DNA from: CBFDCQ01 sp965603355
GTDB taxonomy: Bacteria > Hydrogenedentota > CAZGCA01 > CBFDCQ01
DNA: 64,000 bases
Direction: 5' to 3'
Assembly (NCBI GenBank): GCA_965603355.1
Contig: CBFDCQ010000007.1
Location: 1 to 64,000 of the forward strand
Shown: one piece after another, positions 51,901 to 64,000 of the stretch
How positions within the stretch are numbered: the stretch's first letter is position 1
How the letters are laid out: each line of letters opens with the position of its first letter
Translations under genes and position numbers: made by a program
The notes under the pieces: generated by a model
What the model saw: the letters and a program-made list of their open reading frames with translations, nothing else
What the model was told of the DNA's origin: nothing
Databases searched by the model: none

Positions 51901-53253
51901 ATGAAAGTCAGCTACGTGTGTCAGGAGTGCGGGTTCACGGCGCCGAAATGGCTGGGCAAGTGTCCGGACTGCAGCGCGTGGAACACCATGGTGGAGGAGG
52001 TGACGCAGGCACGCGCAGGATTTGATCGGTCGCGGTCGGCGACAGTAAACAAGCCGTTAGCCTTGACACACGATTCTGGCCGGACGGACGCGCGCATCTT
52101 CACAGGCATTGGAGAACTCGACAGGGTCCTTGGCGGCGGCATAGTGCCCGGCTCTGTTGTTCTGGTGGGAGGCGACCCCGGTATCGGAAAGTCTACCTTG
52201 ATGCTTCAAACTTGCCACCGTGCTGAGAAGAACGGTGCGCCCGTGCTGTACGTGTCCGGGGAGGAATCCTTCGATCAGACAAGAATGCGGGCCAGAAGGC
52301 TCGGGACGATGACGGACGAGCTGATGATCCTCACGGAAACGCAGGTTGACGCCATCCGAGATGAGATAGAGCGAGGTCAATATGTCCTTGTCGTGATAGA
52401 TTCGATCCAGTCGCTGTACACTCCCAGGCTGCCCAGCACCCCGGGAAGTGTCGCGCAGGTGCGCGAGTGCGCCAACGAACTTATCAGCACCGTGAAGGCC
52501 CTCAACGTGGCGGCCTTTTTCGTGGGTCATGTCACGAAACAGGGAGCCATTGCGGGACCGCGCGTGCTCGAGCATATGGTCGATACGGTGCTCTATTTCG
52601 AAGGGGAAGGGCACAAGGACTTGCGGATATTGCGCGCCGTCAAGAACCGGTTCGGGTCGACAAACGAGATCGGCGTGTTCGAGATGACCGATCACGGTCT
52701 TGAGGAGATACGCAACGCCAGTCGCGCGCTCCTTGACGAACGGCCACGCGGGACGTCCGGGTCGGTCGTAGCGTCAGTAATGGAAGGCACCAGATCGCTT
52801 CTGGTAGAGTTACAGGCGCTCGTTAGCAAGTCCGCGCTGGCGGTTCCGAGAAGAACCGTAACCGGGGTTAATGTCAACAGAGTCAACCTGATCCTGGCCA
52901 TCCTCGAGAAACGGGCGGGGTTGAACCTCTCGGACAAAGACGTCTTCATAAACGTGGCGGGCGGCATTCGAGTCAACGAGCCTGCCGCGGATCTGGCAAT
53001 AGCTGTCGCCGTCGCGTCAAGTTTCTTCGACGTTCCCGTCGATCCGGACCTGACAGTGTTCGGCGAGATAGGTCTCGCGGGAGAGGTCAGGTCGGTCAGT
53101 CATGCTGGAAAACGCGTGGCGGAAGCTGGTAAACTGGGATTCAAGAGGTGCGCTCTACCGAGGAGCGGCACGCCGAAAGAGGTCTCGAACGGAATCAAGA
53201 CGCTGCCGGTGTCACGCCTGCGCGACGCTCTCGAGGTAGCGCTGGAGAGGTGA
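51901..53253 (+). CDS. radA: DNA repair protein RadA
   Basis: RecA-like ATPase that promotes branch migration of recombination intermediates, 450 residues. A zinc finger is formed by C7, C10, C21 and C24. Walker A GGDPGIGKST is at about residues 90-99 (GDPGIGKS is typical). VLVVIDSIQSLY is the Walker B region, and VKNRFGSTNEIGVF the RadA-specific KNRFG motif. The C-terminal Lon-like domain includes DLAIAVAVASSF. The start at 51901 is set by GGAAGGCAGGAC. Its stop is 2 bases from the disA ATG, the classical radA-disA arrangement of Firmicutes and Actinobacteria. Confidence 0.96.
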   Translation: MKVSYVCQECGFTAPKWLGKCPDCSAWNTMVEEVTQARAGFDRSRSATVNKPLALTHDSGRTDARIFTGIGELDRVLGGGIVPGSVVLVGGDPGIGKSTLMLQTCHRAEKNGAPVLYVSGEESFDQTRMRARRLGTMTDELMILTETQVDAIRDEIERGQYVLVVIDSIQSLYTPRLPSTPGSVAQVRECANELISTVKALNVAAFFVGHVTKQGAIAGPRVLEHMVDTVLYFEGEGHKDLRILRAVKNRFGSTNEIGVFEMTDHGLEEIRNASRALLDERPRGTSGSVVASVMEGTRSLLVELQALVSKSALAVPRRTVTGVNVNRVNLILAILEKRAGLNLSDKDVFINVAGGIRVNEPAADLAIAVAVASSFFDVPVDPDLTVFGEIGLAGEVRSVSHAGKRVAEAGKLGFKRCALPRSGTPKEVSNGIKTLPVSRLRDALEVALER

Positions 53254-53255
53254 AA

Positions 53256-54338
53256 ATGGCAAAGAAAAGCGATGAGCAGCGAATCCGGGAAAAGTACAAC
53301 GCAGCGCTTAAGCTAGTAGCGCCTGGCTCCCCGTTGCGCGAAGGCCTTTCATACATACTGCAAAGCGGCACGGGAGGACTGCTCGTGCTGGACGATTCCA
53401 GAAAGGCGGAAAGGCTGTGCGAAGGAGGAGTGAACATCGACAGGCCGTTCAGTCCTACATTGCTCTACGAGCTGTCCAAAATGGATGGCGCAATTGTACT
53501 GAACGTTGATGCGACACGAATCGATTCCGCAAACGTATTCCTTGCGCCGAGCAGGTCGGTCTCCAGCATGGAGACCGGAACAAGGCACAGAGCTGCTGAA
53601 CGATTGGCAAAACAGGCGGTTGCGGCGGTGATTGCCATATCGCAGAGGAGAAACTCTGTGACGCTGTACGTAGGTACCATGAAACATGTGCTTGAGAGCA
53701 TACCGACTTTGCTGAACAAGGCCAGCCAGGCGTTACAGACCCTCGAGAAGTACTGTAACACCTTACAGGAGCAGCTCGAGGAACTCAGCATTCGCGAGTT
53801 TCAGGATATGGTCACTGTCTTCGACGTATGCGAAGCCATACAGAGAGCCGAGAGGATCAGACGCATCGGCGAGGAGATAAAACCGTACATCATGGAGCTG
53901 GGCATCGAGGGCCGGTTAGTCGATCTGCAGCTCAGGGAGCTGATAGGCGTGTACGAGCAAGGCTTCCTGGTGATTCAGGATTTCCACAAGGAACGCGACT
54001 CAAATACCGCTGAAAAGGTCCAGGACACGATAGCTGAGATGGCCGACAAGGAGTTGCTCAACCTCAATAACATATGTAACGCGCTCGGATACGGTCCGAA
54101 CATGCGCGTCGTGGATACGTACCTGGGCTCGCGTGGTTACCGAATTCTGACTCAGACCCACCGGTTGTCACAAAGAAATATCGAGAACCTCGTACGGGCT
54201 TTCGGCAGCCTTCAGGAAATCCTGCGTGCGCCGCGCGAGCAGCTCGTCGCTGTGGAGGGAGTCGGTGAGATTCTGGCGGAACGCATCCGCGTTAGTCTCG
54301 ACCTTCTGAGAAACCAGCTTGCCCTCGAAGTGCGGTGA
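53256..54338 (+). CDS. disA: DNA integrity scanning protein, diadenylate cyclase
   Basis: DisA makes the messenger cyclic di-AMP and senses branched DNA, 360 residues as in Bacillus. The diadenylate cyclase domain has the catalytic motif DGA at 77-79 and RHR at 110-112 in GTRHRAAERLAKQ. A helical linker follows, and the C-terminal helix-hairpin-helix DNA-binding domain ends VEGVGEILAERIRVSLDLLR. The ATG is 2 bases after the radA stop, with GGAGAGGTGAAA overlapping it, so the pair are co-translated. RadA is known to modulate DisA in Firmicutes. No c-di-AMP phosphodiesterase gene is nearby. Confidence 0.96.
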   Translation: MAKKSDEQRIREKYNAALKLVAPGSPLREGLSYILQSGTGGLLVLDDSRKAERLCEGGVNIDRPFSPTLLYELSKMDGAIVLNVDATRIDSANVFLAPSRSVSSMETGTRHRAAERLAKQAVAAVIAISQRRNSVTLYVGTMKHVLESIPTLLNKASQALQTLEKYCNTLQEQLEELSIREFQDMVTVFDVCEAIQRAERIRRIGEEIKPYIMELGIEGRLVDLQLRELIGVYEQGFLVIQDFHKERDSNTAEKVQDTIAEMADKELLNLNNICNALGYGPNMRVVDTYLGSRGYRILTQTHRLSQRNIENLVRAFGSLQEILRAPREQLVAVEGVGEILAERIRVSLDLLRNQLALEVR

Positions 54339-54415
54339 CAAAGCCTGCCTGGCGGTCACCCAAATCATTGCAGAGGCTCATAGGCAATTCCGGGAGGGGT
54401 GCCGGTGCACGGAGC

Positions 54416-54444
54416 TTGACATCACACGCCCAATATGTTACAAT
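54416..54444 (+). promoter_or_regulatory. predicted near-consensus promoter for the copper efflux operon
   Basis: Perfect TTGACA (54416-54421) and TACAAT (54439-54444) with the ideal 17-base spacer. No dyad between the boxes that would suggest a MerR-type metal regulator (which prefers 19-20 base spacers). Confidence 0.68.
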
Positions 54445-54450
54445 CCCGAT

Positions 54451-54692
54451 TGATTTAGTCGACAAGGAGCTCGCCCTGTTGGTGGCGCAGATATAGTCCG
54501 TCAATGTCCGGAGTTCCGTCTGAACCGGCCCAGGGCTGTGATGAAGGCCTGATGAAGTCCCGTTGCGTGCAGGACGCAAGCCAGCAAAGCAGATTATCCT
54601 CGTCTGAGCAGCTGAGTTGACTTTGCCGTGCGTCCATATTATCATTCTTTCGGGACGCGAAAGGGTACCGCCTCGGTGGCGGGGTCTCAAAG
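54451..54692 (+). ncRNA. 240-base structured leader or small RNA upstream of the efflux operon
   Basis: The predicted transcript from the promoter at 54416-54444 has about 240 untranslated bases before the ATG at 54693. Visible hairpins are TTGCGT-GCAGG-ACGCAA (54563-54579), CTTTCG-GGACG-CGAAAG (54647-54663) and CCGCC-TCGGT-GGCGG (54668-54682), the last just ahead of the ribosome-binding position. GTCGAC near 54460 can pair with GTTGAC near 54616 to close the upstream part. It matches no riboswitch or 6S-type RNA that I can identify. It may be a regulatory leader, a separate small RNA, or only spacer. Confidence 0.35.
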
Positions 54693-56084
54693 ATGAGAAG
54701 ACACGTCATTCTGTCCGTGTTGAGCTTGGCAGGAACGCTTGTTATCGGCTGCGCATCTCTTGAAGAGCGCAAGGCTTTCGAGGAGCATGCCGCAGCAGCG
54801 CGAACCTCGTACGTTTCCGCTGACCGCTCATACGGCCGCCAGGACTTACCTGTTCTCAACGAGGAATCCGCGCTTTCAGACTACCTGGCGTACGCCGCCT
54901 TGAACAACCCGGGGTTGGAGGCGACGTTCAATCGCTGGAAAGCGGCCCTCGAGAGGATTCCTCAAGCGCGTTCCTTGCCGGACCCCAGGTTCAACTACGC
55001 GTACTTCATCCGTGAGGTGGAAACCCGCGTCGGTCCGCAAGAGCAGAAGGTTGGTATCGCGCAGATGTTCCCCTGGTTCGGTAAGCTGGAGTTACGCGGG
55101 GATATCGCCCTTGAGGCCGCGAACGCCGAAAGACAACGATACGAGGCGGCTAAACTCAAGCTGTTCCACAGGGTGAAGAAAGCTTATTACGAGTACTACT
55201 ACTTTGGCCGCGCTATGTCAATCACTGAAGAGAACGTGCAGTTGTTGAGCGATCTCGAGGCGGTCGCGCGTACCAAGTATACAGCCGGCGCGCCGACGTA
55301 TGCTGCGATGATAAAGGCACAGGTGGAGCTCGGCAAGTTGGAGGACCGGCTGCTGACGCTCCGCGACATCGTAAGCCCGGTAGTCGCCGAGTTGAACGCT
55401 GCGATGAACAGACGCTCGAACGCTCCCATACCTGTCCCTCAAGCCATTCCCGAAGACGATGTTGCTTTCTCGAACGAGCAACTCTTTGCCTCGCTCAAGG
55501 AAGGCAATCCAGAACTGAGGGCGGCGGACTTCATGGCGGCAAAGGATAAGGCTGCGATTGACCTGGCGAAGAAGGACCGCTTCCCGGACATCACCGTCGG
55601 GTTGGAGTACATAGATACCGACAGTGCGCTGATGCCGGATACGAGAGACAGCAGCAAGGACCCTGTCGTCGGCATGCTCTCGATCAACTTACCCATCTGG
55701 CGCGACAAGTACCGTGCGGCAGAGAGAGAAGCCAGAGCGCGCTACGAAGCAGCGTTGACAGAGCGGGAAGATCGGGAGAATAACCTTGTCGCCAAGCTGC
55801 AAATGGCGCTGTACGGTTTCCGGGAGGCCGAGAGGAAGATCGATCTGTATAGAGACGCTCTGATCCCAAAAGCTAACCAGTCTTTCGAAGTAACCCAACA
55901 AGCGTACGAGACGGGCAAGGCGGATTTCCTCGACCTGATTGACGCCCAGAGAGTTCTGCTGGAATTCAAGCTATCACACGAAAGGGCTCTCTCCAATCGG
56001 GCTCAGAAACTGGCTGAGATAGAGATGCTGGTTGGAAGAGAGGTTCCAAGGATTGTGGAGGCAGATTCAGCCACCGACGGATAG
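54693..56084 (+). CDS. TolC-family outer membrane efflux lipoprotein (CusC-like)
   Basis: 463-residue outer membrane factor of a tripartite pump. Signal peptide with lipobox (LAGTLVIGC), as in CusC/OprM-type proteins. SALSDYLAYAALNNPGLEATFNRWKAALERIPQARSLPDPRFNY is the typical first TolC helix-turn region, and QAYETGKADFLDLIDAQRVLLEFKL is the equivalent in the second half. Two long coiled-coil halves and the beta segments of a trimeric tunnel are thus expected. First gene of a five-gene efflux operon; the small membrane protein starts 11 bases downstream. Substrate specificity (Cu/Ag) is inferred from the adaptor and pump. Confidence 0.88.
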   Translation: MRRHVILSVLSLAGTLVIGCASLEERKAFEEHAAAARTSYVSADRSYGRQDLPVLNEESALSDYLAYAALNNPGLEATFNRWKAALERIPQARSLPDPRFNYAYFIREVETRVGPQEQKVGIAQMFPWFGKLELRGDIALEAANAERQRYEAAKLKLFHRVKKAYYEYYYFGRAMSITEENVQLLSDLEAVARTKYTAGAPTYAAMIKAQVELGKLEDRLLTLRDIVSPVVAELNAAMNRRSNAPIPVPQAIPEDDVAFSNEQLFASLKEGNPELRAADFMAAKDKAAIDLAKKDRFPDITVGLEYIDTDSALMPDTRDSSKDPVVGMLSINLPIWRDKYRAAEREARARYEAALTEREDRENNLVAKLQMALYGFREAERKIDLYRDALIPKANQSFEVTQQAYETGKADFLDLIDAQRVLLEFKLSHERALSNRAQKLAEIEMLVGREVPRIVEADSATDG

Positions 56085-56095
56085 AAAAGACAACC

Positions 56096-56416
56096 GTGAG
56101 ATTAAAGTCTATCTTATTGGCATTCAGCGCTGCCATCGTATTGATCAGTATCGTTCCGGCAGTACCGGCCCAGGAAGAGATTGAGCAGGAGGCAACAGGA
56201 TCGGCAGACGTACTGCCAAAGCCGCGCTTTGCGTGGTACAGGCTGACAATCCCGTTTGGAATCACAACGTTTTCACTTCTGGTTCTGACCTTGCTCGCGG
56301 GCTGGTTCATGCGGTTAAAGAGAAAACTCCTGTTCAAATGGCACAGACGTCTCGCCATTACGACACTTATCGCGGCATTATGCCATCTACTCGTGGTGAT
56401 TCTATCCCGCTCATAA
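56096..56416 (+). CDS. small exported/membrane protein with two helices and conserved-type histidines, unknown
   Basis: 106-residue protein. A cleavable-type signal (SILLAFSAAIVLISIVPAVPAQ) is followed by a Glu-rich stretch and two transmembrane helices (TTFSLLVLTLLAGWFM and TTLIAALCHLLVVIL). Histidines at the ends of these helices (KWHRRLAIT and ALCHLLV) resemble one side of the heme-b-binding pairs of ferric-reductase-like or cytochrome b-type membrane proteins. GTG start 11 bases after the TolC-like stop. No family recognised; position between outer membrane factor and adaptor suggests a role in metal redox or pump assembly, by context only. Confidence 0.6.
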   Translation: MRLKSILLAFSAAIVLISIVPAVPAQEEIEQEATGSADVLPKPRFAWYRLTIPFGITTFSLLVLTLLAGWFMRLKRKLLFKWHRRLAITTLIAALCHLLVVILSRS

Positions 56417-56453
56417 ATCGAAAACCGAATTCTGGCAAGAGGGGTGTCTAGTG

Positions 56454-58461
56454 ATGAAAGCGTTTCGGAAGAGATTTCAGCAGCCCCGCTACAAGACGGG
56501 GCTGGTTGTCGTTCTTGTAGCCGCTGCCTTTGTGTTGGGCCGCTCGTGCAGCGGCAGAGCGCCGCAGGTGCCCGCAGGAGGCGGCGAGGAGCCATCCGTT
56601 CAAGCAGAGGCGCAGGTCTGGACGTGCGCGATGCACCCGCATTATACCCAGGAGAAACCGGGCACGTGCCCTTTCTGCGGGATGGAGCTGATACCGGCAA
56701 CCAGCGGAGAGTTGGACGGAGAGGGTCTCGGTCCGCGTGAGCTCAAATTGAGCCCCGCAGCTATCGCTTTGGCAAATATCGAGGTCGCGCCGGTGGAACG
56801 GAAGCCGGTGTCAGCGGAAATCAGGATGGTCGGCAAGATCGATTACGATGAGACACGCCTCGCCTACATTACAGCACGGTTTCCGGGTCGCCTCGATCGG
56901 CTCTACGTGGATTACACGGGAATACCGGTCACGAAAGGCGACCACATGGCGGAGGTTTACAGCCCGGAACTTCTGACTGCCCAGGAGGAGCTTTTGCAGG
57001 CTTTGCGGACCGTCAAGGAGCTTGAGCGGAGCAAGCTCACGAGTATGAAGGAAACCGCACTACGAACCGTGGAAGCCGCACGCGAGAAGCTCCGCCTGTG
57101 GGAACTGACAGGGGAACAGGTCGACGCGATCGAGAAACGCGGCGTGACGATTGACCGCATGACCATCTACGCGTCGATGGGCGGCATCGTCATCCACAAG
57201 TACGCGCTCGAGGGGACGTACGTCAATACCGGTGACCGCATCTACACTATAGCCGACCTCACCCAGGTCTGGGCAAAACTTGATGCGTACGAGTCGGACA
57301 TCACTTGGCTGACGATTGGGCAGGAGGTGGAGTTTGAATCGGAATCGTACCCGGGCGTCGTTTTCAGAGGTAAGATAGCCTTCATCGACCCGGTTCTCGA
57401 CGCGAAGACCCACACGGTCAAGGTGCGCGTCAACGTGCCAAACGCAGATGGCAGGCTCAAGCCGGAGATGTTCGTTCGCGCAGTGGTTCGCTCCAAGGTT
57501 GCGGCAGGCGGCAAGGTGGTGGCGCCGTACATGATCGGGAAGTGGATGTGTCCGATGCACCCGGAGATCGTCAAGGACGGCGCCGGCAGCTGCGATATCT
57601 GTGGAATGCCGTTGAAGACGACGGAATCGCTCGGGTATGTCTCGGCTGACGCCGCCGCCCAGGACGTACCGCTTGTCATTCCCGCATCCGCGCCGCTCAT
57701 CACGGGCAAGCGCGCGGTGGTTTATGTCAAGGTTCCAGACAAAGAGGGCGTGTTCGAGGGGCGCGAGGTCGTGCTCGGTCCGCGCGCAGGTGACTACTAC
57801 CTCGTGAAAGAGGGTCTGCAGGAGGGCGAGTTGGTCGTCGTTAACGGAAACTTCAAGATCGACAGCGCGCTGCAGATTATGGCCAAACCGAGCATGATGA
57901 GTCCCGAAGGAGGCGCGCCTGCTCCGGGACATCAGCACGGCGCTATGCCGGCAGCGGCCGTTGCGGAAAAGATCGAAGTGCCGGAAGCGTTCCAGACCCA
58001 GTTGCACAACCTGTACCAGGCGTATCTCAAGATTCAGGACGCGCTCGCAAGCGACGATAATGACAACGCGGTCAGCGCTGTCAAAGCGGCCGGCGACGCG
58101 CTCGATGCAGTGGACATGAAGCTTCTCGAGGGCGAAGCTCATATGAAATGGATGAAACACCAGGCGAACCTAGGCAAAGCGATCAAGGACATGACTGACG
58201 CGGGCAATATCGAAGGAATTCGCGCTGGGTTTGCACTAATATCGGAGGAACTCCCCAGAGCGATCCGCGCCTTCGGTTTAGGCGTTGACGAACCGATCTA
58301 TATTCTCAAGTGCCCGATGGCGTTCGACGGGCGCGGCGCGACGTGGCTGCAAGCTGCTCGCGATACGCGCAACCCGTATTTCGGAGCGGTAATGCTTAAG
58401 TGCGGCGAGGTGATTGAGACCCTGCCCCCAAGCGCCTCTCACGGGACCGGAGAAGATCAGC

Positions 58462-58469
<8 letters not shown>
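56454..58469 (+). CDS. RND periplasmic adaptor (CusB-like) with two heavy-metal-binding domains and a DUF3347 tail
   Basis: 671-residue membrane-fusion protein. An N-terminal anchor helix lies at 17-29. A heavy-metal-binding domain (YHS-like) spans about 56-82: C58, M60, H61, C72, C75, M77 in WTCAMHPH and TCPFCGMEL. Barrel-sandwich hybrid, hairpin and beta-barrel adaptor domains follow (YDETRLAYITARFPGRLDRLYV, VWAKLDAYESDITWL). A second metal-binding domain lies at about 363-389 (WMCPMHPE, SCDICGMPL). The C-terminal 150 residues are a DUF3347-like helical domain (LYQAYLKIQDALASDD, ending ILKCPMAFDGRGATWLQ). Such adaptors pass Cu(I)/Ag(I) to the RND pump. A second metal-binding module in mid-protein is unusual. 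Confidence 0.9.
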
Positions 58470-62418
<3,949 letters not shown>

Positions 62419-62467
62419 CGGCGCGTCTGACAGACGCAGCCCAGGATGTGAAAGGAGGTGAACAACT

Positions 62468-62689
62468 ATGAAGAAGATGCTGACTATTGCCGTTCTGGTA
62501 GCGCTGGTTGCGGTGACAATCTTTGCCATTTCCGGCTGCGGAAAGAGCCAAGAGACCACAACCGTCGAGAAGCCGGCGGAACAGTCCGCCGCGCAGTATG
62601 CGTGTTCCATGAAATGGGAGGGCGAGAAAACGTATGCGAGCCCCGGCAAATGTCCCAAGTGCGGGATGGCATTGACGAAAACGGAGTAA
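62468..62689 (+). CDS. small heavy-metal-binding lipoprotein
   Basis: 73-residue lipoprotein. Signal peptide (LVALVAVTIFAISGC) with lipobox ISGC. The mature part is a single heavy-metal-binding domain like those in the CusB-like adaptor: YACSMKWEGEKTYASPGKCPKCGMAL, with C-x-M, C-x-x-C-G-M. It likely buffers or delivers Cu(I)/Ag(I) in the periplasm, a separate CusF-like role by a different fold. An ideal ribosome site (AAAGGAGGTGAACAACT) precedes the ATG. Last gene of the efflux operon, 50 bases after the pump. Confidence 0.85.
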   Translation: MKKMLTIAVLVALVAVTIFAISGCGKSQETTTVEKPAEQSAAQYACSMKWEGEKTYASPGKCPKCGMALTKTE

Positions 62690-62810
62690 GCCACGACTTG
62701 CTTGCCATGGCGTAATTCTGGTTGGCACCCTCGCCGACAAGAGGTCGCGGCCACAGCCGCAGTGCCATAGTCCGGCGCGTTCGTCTGGCACTCCTTTCCT
62801 CCAGACACGC

Positions 62811-62839
62811 TTGACCGGAACAGCCTTTTCAGGTACAAT
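62811..62839 (+). promoter_or_regulatory. predicted promoter for the PilZ gene
   Basis: TTGACC (62811-62816) and TACAAT (62834-62839), 17-base spacer, near consensus. Transcription would start around 62846, which rules out the long open frame starting inside the -35 box and supports GTG at 62880. Confidence 0.6.
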
Positions 62840-62879
62840 AGACTATGGTGGTCCAATTGCATATGGAAGGGCTGTTGAA

Positions 62880-63260
62880 GTGGGGAAGAAAACCAAAGAG
62901 CGCCGAAAACATCCAAGAGCTCTCAGGCACGTTGAACTCTCGCTCGTTGGCGAGGAACCGGGCATACTTAACCACGTAGACAACATAAGTTGCTCGGGCG
63001 TTCTGTGTCATACGGCCAAGAAGCTGCCGATGATGAGCAAGGTGGCTATGGAGGTCGCCCTCGACACCCCTCGCGGCTCCTCACACGAGATCGAGCATTT
63101 AGAGTGTCAAGGTGTCGTGGTCAGATGCGAGCCGCATCTTGACGAGGAAACGGGCGGGTACGGAATCGCGATCTTCTTCACCAGGATGTCCGAGGAAGAC
63201 CGGGCAAGACTGACGAGTTTCGTTGATCGGCACATCGCGAAAGAGGTCGCCGACGCATAA
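62880..63260 (+). CDS. PilZ-domain protein
   Basis: 126-residue single-domain PilZ protein, probable cyclic di-GMP receptor. R-x3-R is in ERRKHPRALRH near the N-terminus and NISCSGVLC gives NxSxxG. Between them and after are beta strands ending YGIAIFFTRMSEEDRARL. The GTG at 62880 is chosen over the longer frame because it starts after the predicted transcription start and follows GGAAGG. It stands alone between the copper operon and a convergent cell-division-like gene. No diguanylate cyclase is in the window. Confidence 0.82.
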   Translation: MGKKTKERRKHPRALRHVELSLVGEEPGILNHVDNISCSGVLCHTAKKLPMMSKVAMEVALDTPRGSSHEIEHLECQGVVVRCEPHLDEETGGYGIAIFFTRMSEEDRARLTSFVDRHIAKEVADA

Positions 63261-63356
63261 TTCTCGTACCTGGCCGGCTTGATCTCAGCCGATATCCATC
63301 ACGGGGCGCTTTAGAGCGCGCCGCCAAACGGCACACGTGCCTGACTCCGCTATGAG

Positions 63357-63692
63357 TCACTGCTGGTCGGGACCTGTCAAGTGGTATACTGTTTCCCCAT
63401 CCTTGACGAGGCCGATCTTCTGTCGCGCAGCCTTCTCGAAGTGAAGTGGGTTATCGGCGGGAGTTGAGAGTACGCGGATTCTCGCCCCTAGCTCGTCGTT
63501 CTCAGCCTCAATCCGCTCGACGCTTGAGCGCTTGCTTTCGACTTGCCGGTCTATTTCCCGAAGCCTCTGATAGCCCGGGTAGTAAAAGCAATATAGTCCG
63601 GCTATGAGGGCGAGGCAACAGACGAGCCCGAACAGCGTTACAGCCAGTCTACGCAATATTGTAAAAGACTTCCGGTCCCCTGAAGATCGCAT
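63357..63692 (-). CDS. FtsB/DivIC-like septum formation initiator
   Basis: Small bitopic protein of the FtsB/DivIC type, 111 residues if started at the ATG at 63692. A hydrophobic helix (LAVTLFGLVCCLALIAGLYCFYY) is followed by a coiled coil (QRLREIDRQVESKRSSVERIEAENDELGARI) and a conserved end (FEKAARQKIGLVKDGETVYHL, the 'ARE-LGMVKPGE'-like motif). It should join FtsQ/FtsL at the division site. Located directly after enolase, the common eno-ftsB order. The ATG start makes a 44-base overlap with enolase; a TTG at 63656 would reduce it to 8 bases. Confidence 0.82.
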   Translation of the reverse strand: MRSSGDRKSFTILRRLAVTLFGLVCCLALIAGLYCFYYPGYQRLREIDRQVESKRSSVERIEAENDELGARIRVLSTPADNPLHFEKAARQKIGLVKDGETVYHLTGPDQQ

Positions 63693-64000
63693 CCCTGCCA
63701 AGTTCCTCCTCAATCCGCAACAGTTGGTTGTACTTCGCCACACGTTCGCTCCTTGATATGGAGCCGGTTTTGATCTGTCCGGTGTTCATCGCAACTGCGA
63801 GATCGGCGATAGTTGTATCCTCGGTCTCGCCGCTTCGATGCGAGATAACCGCAGTGTACCCGGCGCTTTTCGCCATCTCGATCGCGTCCAGGGTCTCGGT
63901 CAGCGTACCGATCTGGTTCAACTTGATGAGAATCGAGTTCGCGACACCTTCCTTGATCCCTCTTGCCAGCCTGTCCGTGTTGGTGACGAACAGGTCGTCG
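63649..64000 (-). CDS. eno: enolase (3' part only)
   Basis: C-terminal 116 residues of 2-phosphoglycerate dehydratase, running off the right edge. DDLFVTNTDRLARGI, SILIKLNQIGTLTETLDAI (catalytic lysine region), VISHRSGETEDTTIADLAVA (the SHRSGETED substrate loop) and QIKTGSISRSERVAKYNQLLRIEEEL are diagnostic. The 5' two thirds lie outside the window. The FtsB-like gene follows on the same strand. Confidence 0.97.
   Translation of the reverse strand, partial: DDLFVTNTDRLARGIKEGVANSILIKLNQIGTLTETLDAIEMAKSAGYTAVISHRSGETEDTTIADLAVAMNTGQIKTGSISRSERVAKYNQLLRIEEELGRDAIFRGPEVFYNIA

Noticed and set aside
54541..54585. Hammerhead-ribozyme-like core: CTGATGA followed by GTCC...GGAC in the efflux operon leader
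   Set aside because: The conserved GAAA after helix II reads GCAA, and I could not find a matching cleavage site and helix I partner upstream. Probably coincidence.

Overview
The window is GC-rich, densely coded bacterial chromosome with about 48 protein genes, no rRNA or tRNA that I can see, no CRISPR array and no prophage. The gene mix (two Tat-exported sulfatases, a PQQ-type propeller, a Sde182-like cellulose-binding protein, a protein ending in a pilin/'processing-associated' H-x-x-DGH domain, many secreted proteins of unknown function) resembles uncultured polysaccharide-degrading lineages of the Planctomycetota/Lentisphaerota/Hydrogenedentota type. That placement is inference from gene content; no phylogenetic marker was compared.

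Layout. 1-14.1 kb is a sugar and polysaccharide utilisation region: a class II aldolase (cut by the left edge) overlapping an FGGY kinase; a minus-strand set of propeller protein, GH10 xylanase and sulfatase; a small helical secreted protein; an esterase; a Sde182-like multidomain protein; a second sulfatase. 14.2-18.4 kb is a two-gene restriction-modification operon: a helicase-less Type ISP-like nuclease-methylase translationally coupled to an unknown protein. 18.5-25.5 kb holds a GH43-like lipoprotein, trpF, a Na/phosphate cotransporter with PhoU, a radical SAM protein and glmS. 25.8-29 kb holds a flippase-like membrane protein, a TatA-like/J-domain fusion, and a degenerate receiver-PilZ protein with an unknown partner. 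29.3-33.6 kb is an ADP-forming acetyl-CoA synthetase pair plus transketolase. 34.6-38.6 kb holds SppA and two oligopeptide ABC ATPases.

39.9-44.2 kb is the most distinctive accessory region. Three minus-strand genes encode related secreted proteins, and two sites with the layout of integron attC recombination sites (41903-41963 and 43039-43090) bound one gene as a cassette. No integron integrase lies in the window, so it looks like an attC cluster lacking an integrase. 44.4-48.5 kb has a nitronate monooxygenase/FabK-like enzyme, a small coiled-coil lipoprotein and a DUF3352-like protein fused to a pilin-like C-terminus. 49.1-54.3 kb is a probable operon lysA-mlaD-radA-disA behind a strong promoter. 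54.4-62.7 kb is a copper/silver-type efflux operon (TolC-like, small membrane protein, CusB-like, CusA-like, metal-binding lipoprotein) behind a near-consensus promoter and a 240-base leader. The right edge has a PilZ protein, an FtsB/DivIC-like protein and the 3' end of enolase.

Several short dispersed repeats punctuate the intergenic spaces (GTAGGGGCG-type palindromes, GTCATTCTGAGCG-type units, GGGGGAATTCGGGG-type units). Many start codons here were chosen by Shine-Dalgarno position and lie inside the longest open frame.
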